Origin: JACDAN01 sp963842235
GTDB lineage: Bacteria; Actinomycetota; Thermoleophilia; Gaiellales; Gaiellaceae
DNA: 64,000 nucleotides
NCBI GenBank assembly: GCA_963842235.1
Contig: CAWJFT010000001.1
Coordinates: 1,902,262-1,966,261, forward strand
Reading direction: 5' to 3'
A program made the position numbers and the translations under genes. Within the stretch, counting starts at the first letter, position 1; every line of letters starts with the position of its first letter. Below the pieces are notes generated by a model. It ran no database searches, was not told the origin of the DNA, and worked only from the letters and a program-made list of their open reading frames with translations. This document shows, in pieces, positions 59,965 through 64,000 of this stretch.

Positions 59965-61835
59965 TTAACTCATCCGCCGGTAGCGCCAAACGGAGAGCGG
60001 CACGAAGAGCGCCACGATTCCGACGATCCACGCGAGCGCGCCCCCGAGTGAATCCGGCACGCCTCCGGTGAGCGCGAGGGTGCGCGCAGCGTCCGCCGTC
60101 AGCGTCACTGGCGAGGCTTCGGCGATCGGCTGCAGCCAGCTCGGCATGCTCGAGACCGGGACGAAGACCGAGCTCGCGAAGACGAGCGGGAACAGCAGCA
60201 CGAAGCCGGCCGTCTGCGCTGTCTCGGCGCCACGGACGACCAAAGAGACGAATGCGAAGATCCAGCTCAGCGCGAACCCGAAGGCGGCGACGAGCGCGAC
60301 GCATGCGACCGCATTGATCACGCCTGCCTGGAAACTGAATCCGACCAGGTAGCCGACGCCGATCATCAGGCCGATGATCAGGACGTTTCGCACGAGGTCC
60401 GCGGTCGTTCGCCCGAGCAGGACGGCCGAGCGCGCCATCGGCATGGAGCGGAAGCGGTCGATGACGCCGCGGCGCAGGTCCTCGGAGAGGCCGACCGCCG
60501 TGTTCGAGGCGCGGAACGTGACCGACTGGACGAAGATCCCGGGCAGGAGGTAGTCGACGTAGGTGACTCCCGGCGGCAGCGCCAGGCCGACGGCACCGCC
60601 GAAGACGTAGACGAAGAGGATGACGAACATGATCGGCTGGATCGTCGAGAACACGAGAAGGTCGGGCTGGCGCCAGAAGTGACGGAGGTTCCGCATCGTC
60701 ACCACGGCGGTGTCGGTGAGGCTCGTCTTGGCGGCTCGCAGCGACGGTGCGTGCGGGCGCGGAAACCGGCGAGGGCGCTCCAGGACCTTCTCGTCAGTCA
60801 CGGGGGCGAGCGGCGGTTTACCGTTCTCGCTCGTCGCCTCGCCGGTCAGCTGGAGGAAAACGTCGTCGAGCGTCGGTCGGCGCAGGCCCATGTCGCTGAC
60901 GCCGATCCCGGAGCGACGTAGCTCGGCCGCGGCCTCCTCGACGAGGACGAGGCTCTCCCGCGGCGCCGGCAGGGTCAGCCGGTTCGGCCGCTCGTCCTCC
61001 TCCGGCGCGCCGCAGCCGACGCGAAGGAGCGCGGCCTCGGCCTCGTCACGCTGCCCCACGTCGGTCAGCTCGACCTCGAGGATCTGGCCGCCGACACGGT
61101 CTTTGAGCTCGTTGCCGGTCCCTTCCGCGATCACGCGGCCGTGGTCGATCACGGCGATCTCGTCCGCGAGCTGATCCGCCTCCTCGAGGTACTGCGTCGT
61201 CAACAGGATCGTCGTCCCCTCGCGGCGCAGGTCGCGGACGATCGCCCAGATCTCGTTGCGACTCCGAGGATCGAGACCCGTCGTCGGCTCGTCGAGGAAA
61301 AGCACACGCGGCTGGGTGAGCAGGCTGGACGCCAGGTCGAGCCGCCGTCGCATCCCGCCCGAGTACGTCTTCGCGGTTCGGTCGGCGGCGTCGGCGAGCT
61401 CGAAGCGTTCGAGCAGCTCCGCCGCTCGGCGGCGGGCCTCCGCGCGAGAGAGCCGGAACAGGCGCCCGAACATCTCCAGGTTCTCGCGGCCCGTCAGGAG
61501 CTCGTCGACCGCGGCGAACTGACCAGTCAGGGCAGCAGCTCGCGCACGCTCGCCGACTCGGTGACGACGTCGTGCCCGAGCAGCTCGGCCCGTCCCGCGT
61601 CCGGCTCGAGCAGCGTCGCCAGGATGCGGACGAGCGTCGTTTTGCCCGCCCCGTTCGGCCCGAGCAGACCGAAGACCATGCCCTCCGAAACCTCCAGATC
61701 GACGCCGGCCAGCGCCGTCGTCGACCCGAACCGCTTGACCACTCCCCCGACACGGACTGCGGGCGGCCGGCTGCGCCGCGATCCGTTGGCCTCAGGCTGC
61801 GACAACGAGGTCGTGCTGTCCGGGTGGCCCTCCAC
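59965..61835 (-). CDS. Fused ABC exporter: DrrA-like ATPase plus DrrB-like permease, one frameshift
   Basis: The start at 61835 leads to the ATPase domain with Walker A LLGPNGAGKTTLVRILATL. A one-base shift near 61535 joins it to LTGQFAAVDELLTG. The signature TYSGGMRRRLDLASSL, Walker B VLFLDEPTTGLDPRSRNEIW and the His switch follow. From residue about 340 an ABC-2 permease with six hydrophobic segments follows in the same frame (LLVFSTIQPIMFVILFVYVF, GLSEDLRRGVIDRFRSMPMA). Daunorubicin-resistance-type exporters usually encode the two parts separately, so the fusion is notable. It probably exports a lipid or hydrophobic compound. Confidence 0.87.
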
Positions 61836-62066
61836 GTTGCATTACCTCCTGGCCGACGGCCCCGACTCTCGCGGCGCCGTCGCGAGGTTGGATCGGCTAC
61901 ACCACGGATTCGGTACGGGGATGGTCCACTCCGCGGTAACCCCTTGAGGCTACCCCAGAGGGACTTGCCTTAACTGGGGCGGTTGGTAGTCGATCACTGC
62001 AAGCGCCGCGTTTCTGCGGCGTCAGCAGGTGATCGCCGACCGGGTCGCGCACCGGGAGGCTCGCCA
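61836..62066. other. Intergenic interval, nothing recognised
   Basis: No gene, RNA or clear regulatory element was seen between the ABC exporter start and the C-terminal enzyme fragment. It presumably holds the exporter promoter. Confidence 0.4.
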
Positions 62067-62351
62067 TCAGGGGTGCACCCACGATCCGTGGCCGAGGTCG
62101 AGCCGGATGGACTGCATCACCTGGAACGTCGTGCTCTCAGTGAACACGTCCGCGGCTGCGAGCATGCCCGTGTACTTCTCGATCACTGGCGCCGCTGCGG
62201 TAGCGACCATCTCGTCCAGGCCGCCCTTGAACGCCGGCCAGACGTTCTCGCCGTACTTCTCGAAGTAACGCGTCAGGTCGGCGCTGTCGATCGCCTTCCT
62301 CGAGCTCTCGGCGATGTCCGCCATGTACTGCTGGTGCAGCGTCACGTCGTC
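62067..62351 (-). pseudogene. C-terminal fragment of an unidentified protein
   Basis: The minus strand reads VTLHQQYMADIAESSRKAID, ADLTRYFEKYGENVWPAFKG, VIEKYTGMLAAADVFTESTT and FQVMQSIRLDLGHGSWVHP, ending at TGA 62067. The text looks like a helical C-terminal region of a longer protein. It loses coherence to the right at about 62352-62385, where a transporter fragment in the opposite orientation begins. No start codon context is present, so it is a gene remnant. Confidence 0.6.
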
Positions 62352-62379
62352 GCGGTGCCGAGCGCACGGGCGCGCAGTC

Positions 62380-62697
62380 CGGAAGCTCACGCTCGCGGGA
62401 TCGAACCTAAGCGCCCTGATCGCGACGGGCGCCGTCTTCTCACAGTTCTTCCTGCTCACGCTATACATGCAGCAGGTCCTGCACTACTCAGCGCTCAAGA
62501 CCGGGGTCGCCTACATCGGGCGGACGCTCACGACCATCGCCTTCTCGGCGGTCGCACAAGGACTCGTGACGAAGATCGGAGTCAGGATCGTGTTGCCCGT
62601 CGGGTTGGCGCTCTCGACGGTGGCGCTCGTGCTCTATGTGCGACTCAGGTCCTCTGTCACGCTGCGAGCGTCGACTCGGAAGGCGGGACCCTCGTGA
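62380..62697 (+). pseudogene. Internal fragment of a DHA2-type MFS transporter
   Basis: LTLAGSNLSALIATGAVFSQ, FFLLTLYMQQVLHYSALKTG and VAYIGRTLTTIAFSAVAQGL are typical of helices 8-10 of EmrB/QacA drug:H+ antiporters. IGVRIVLPVGLALSTVALVL follows. Neither end of a complete transporter is present: the frame begins abruptly near 62380 and stops at 62697 soon after. It is a rearranged fragment. Confidence 0.7.
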
Positions 62698-63123
62698 TCT
62701 CAACGGGAGGGCGTCCCGGTCGAGTGAGCGCGCACCACGCCAGCAAGGAATCCCGCAGGTGGGCCGCGCCCCCGCCCTACTCTGATGCCAGGACGATGCC
62801 GAGGCGAGGTGTGTGGCAACGCATCGCAGTCGAACACGCGCGTCAATCCGGTGACCTGGTCGCTCCAACGACTTAGCGGCTTCGCTGAGCAGGGCGCGCG
62901 TTCAGCCACTGAGGAGCGTGGGTTCCCGATTCGCGAGCTCACCGGTCCCTTGCCTCGGTTTGATGCGTTGTCGCGCTAGGCACCTAGCCGCGGACACAAA
63001 ACGGACACATCAGAAACGACACGCGCGACGTCTCGCGACGCATCCCCGCCACAAGGATCGAGCCGATTTGCAGGGAAAATTGTGTCGCGCGTGCTCGCGC
63101 GTGTACGCGCGTGACGCCCCGAA

Positions 63124-63171
63124 ACCTCCATGGTAAGGAGGGGGTCGACGGTTCGAGTCCGTCAGAGAGCT
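63124..63171 (+). repeat. tRNA-Thr 3'-half copy (best preserved)
   Basis: The sequence from ACCTCCATGGTAAGGAGG to the discriminator is identical to the intact tRNA-Thr gene except for one base in the 3' acceptor strand (AGAGAGC instead of AGAGGGC). Downstream GAAATACCTGCAAA is shared with the 49.15 kb copy. The T-arm matches the intact gene, unlike the copies at 49 and 54 kb. It is a good candidate for the right attachment site. Confidence 0.72.
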
Positions 63172-63291
63172 TGGAAATACCTGCAAAAACGGCCTATTTT
63201 CATAGGAGCCCTCTTGATCAAGGAGGGCTGGAGGGTCGAGGCGGAGAGTGAAGTCTGAAAAATTCCCTGCTAATCGCGGCCTGCCTGCTCC

Positions 63292-63335
63292 AGCGGAGCA
63301 CCTCCCTGAGACGGAGGGGGTCGACGGACTTGGAA
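63292..63335 (+). repeat. Degenerate tRNA-Thr-like fragment
   Basis: GGAGCACCTCCCTGAGACGG, then AGGGGGTCGACGG and TTGGAAAT, keep the anticodon stem CCTCC/GGAGG and the flank of the 63.12 kb copy, but the loop is CTGAGAC and the T-arm is missing. It appears to be an older copy. Confidence 0.4.
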
Positions 63336-63828
63336 ATCGCAGCGGGCGTCTGACACGGCATGAGCAACGGCGTTTTCGGGAGCTTTGGAAGCTCTCAGGC
63401 GAAGTTCGCGCGATTAGCTGGGGGTAGATCAGGAACTGGTTGCTTCGTCCTTCGGCGCACGAGGAGTTCGACTTGCTAGGAGTCGCTGGCGACGGTGGAG
63501 TCGCGCCACGAAGAGGTAGGTCGCCCGCATGGTCCGTACACTCACGCGCGCGGTAACTAAGTGCAGGAGGGCTCAATGCCCGCGGAACGTAGAGCATCTC
63601 TGGTGAGCTGTCGCCGGTTGCGGCAGGTCGCTTCCCTGAGAGCAAGAAGGTCGATCTTCTAGAAAGGCCAAGTCCTGCGAACCCGAAGGCCCACAGGACT
63701 TGACGCAGCGACTCTGATGGGCAGCAGGTTCGTCGTCAAGCGACAGCTCTACTGGAGGTCGCGACCACGGTCTTCGCAGGTCGCCAAGCCCTGCGAAACC
63801 CTAGTAGCGAGGCCATTCATCGCGGCTC

Positions 63829-63961
63829 CGCCTTCTCCGCTCCCTGACGGTCCAACAAGGACCATGAACTCGCCGTCGGCGATCTCCAGGTCGAACCCCG
63901 AGACGGCGCGAGTGCCGTCTGGATAGACCTTCGCGACCTCGTCGAAGCTAACGCTCGCCAC
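63829..63961 (-). pseudogene. N-terminal fragment of a sugar-type ABC ATPase
   Basis: GTG 63961 with a GGAGG site begins MASVSFDEVAKVYPDGTRAV and SGFDLEIADGEFMVLVGPSG, the usual N-terminus of MalK/UgpC-type importer ATPases. The Walker A should continue GSGKST, but the frame reads SGEGGAAMNG and loses all similarity. The gene is broken exactly in the P-loop at about 63830, close to the last tRNA-Thr relics. Confidence 0.7.
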
Positions 63962-64000
63962 GAGGAGTCCTCCGCTCGCGGCCCATCTCGCGCGTCGTCC

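Larger units (their letters stand above)
62698..63828. other. Gene-poor interval with tRNA-Thr relics
   Basis: Apart from the tRNA-Thr copies at 63124-63171 and 63292-63335, nothing convincing was found. Long open frames here lack codon bias and domain sense. The region looks like decayed DNA at the edge of the accessory segment. Confidence 0.5.

Noticed and set aside
21173..63171. A complete prophage or integrative conjugative element
   Set aside because: Attachment-like repeats exist, but no integrase, relaxase, capsid or replication gene was recognised.
63010..63645. Minus-strand frame of about 210 codons with TDSNRRPPPYHGG
   Set aside because: It is again an antisense reading of the tRNA-Thr relic, without domain sense or start signals.
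1..64000. CRISPR arrays or insertion sequences
   Set aside because: No regularly spaced short repeats with unique spacers and no transposase-like protein were seen on either strand.

Overview
The window is high-GC DNA with bacterial genes on both strands and many GTG or TTG starts. The gene repertoire (type IV pilus genes, DUF7144, DUF6325, SHOCT and DUF2252 proteins, LuxR-type STAND regulators, tRNAs without an encoded CCA) points to a deep-branching actinobacterium, probably class Thermoleophilia (Gaiellales or Solirubrobacterales relatives). This assignment is inferred from gene content; no 16S gene is present.

Region 1 (about 1-18.7 kb). After a partial gene, a secreted protein and a Kelch propeller, a long minus-strand type IV pilus locus runs from 17.5 kb down to 2 kb. 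In transcription order it holds a PilX-like protein, pilT2, a PilW-like minor pilin, pilD, pilB, two tandem pilA genes, a GGDEF/HD-GYP protein, pilT1, pilM, pilN, pilO, a PilV-like minor pilin, pilC and a secreted thermonuclease. Adjacent genes often overlap by 1-4 nt. Most of these genes carry single-base frameshifts although codons on both sides remain recognisable, whereas most genes further right are intact. The locus is either decaying recently or the sequence has local indel errors. A frameshifted geranylgeranyl-reductase-type flavoprotein, tRNA-Tyr and an MFS transporter that reads antisense through the tRNA close the region.

Region 2 (21.2-49.2 kb) begins at an intact tRNA-Thr(GGT) and ends at a decayed copy of its 3' half. 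It looks like an accessory stress/envelope segment. It holds a PqqD-PRMT methyltransferase, ppk1, GNAT, SHOCT, two DUF7144 membrane proteins, a MalT-like LuxR regulator and DUF6325. It also holds a DUF1269-arylsulfatase fusion, a SulP transporter, YihY and DedA membrane proteins, a CPA1 antiporter, two coiled-coil membrane proteins, a NarL-type two-component pair, CYTH, a formylglycine-generating enzyme, DUF2252 and SixA. Nine copies of a 14-bp palindrome (TTCACCCGGGTGAA and close variants), nearly all followed 10 bp later by GGGYGATG-like boxes, lie in front of most of these transcription units. They define a candidate regulon, which I consider the most interesting signal in the window.

Region 3 (49.2-63.2 kb) contains two further tRNA-Thr 3' copies (54.16 and 63.12 kb). 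It holds a second LuxR regulator with three small neighbours that share a 30-bp upstream motif. It also holds a CYTH-Ppx fusion, an operon of a small membrane protein, an MBL hydrolase, a CobW GTPase, DUF6325 and a 54-aa peptide, a fused ABC ATPase-permease, and several gene fragments. No integrase, transposase or CRISPR array was seen.

The accessory genes suggest three themes. One is sulfate-ester use (sulfatase, its activating enzyme, SulP). The second is polyphosphate metabolism (Ppk1, CYTH, CYTH-Ppx, SixA). The third is a recurring set of small membrane proteins of unknown function under common control.
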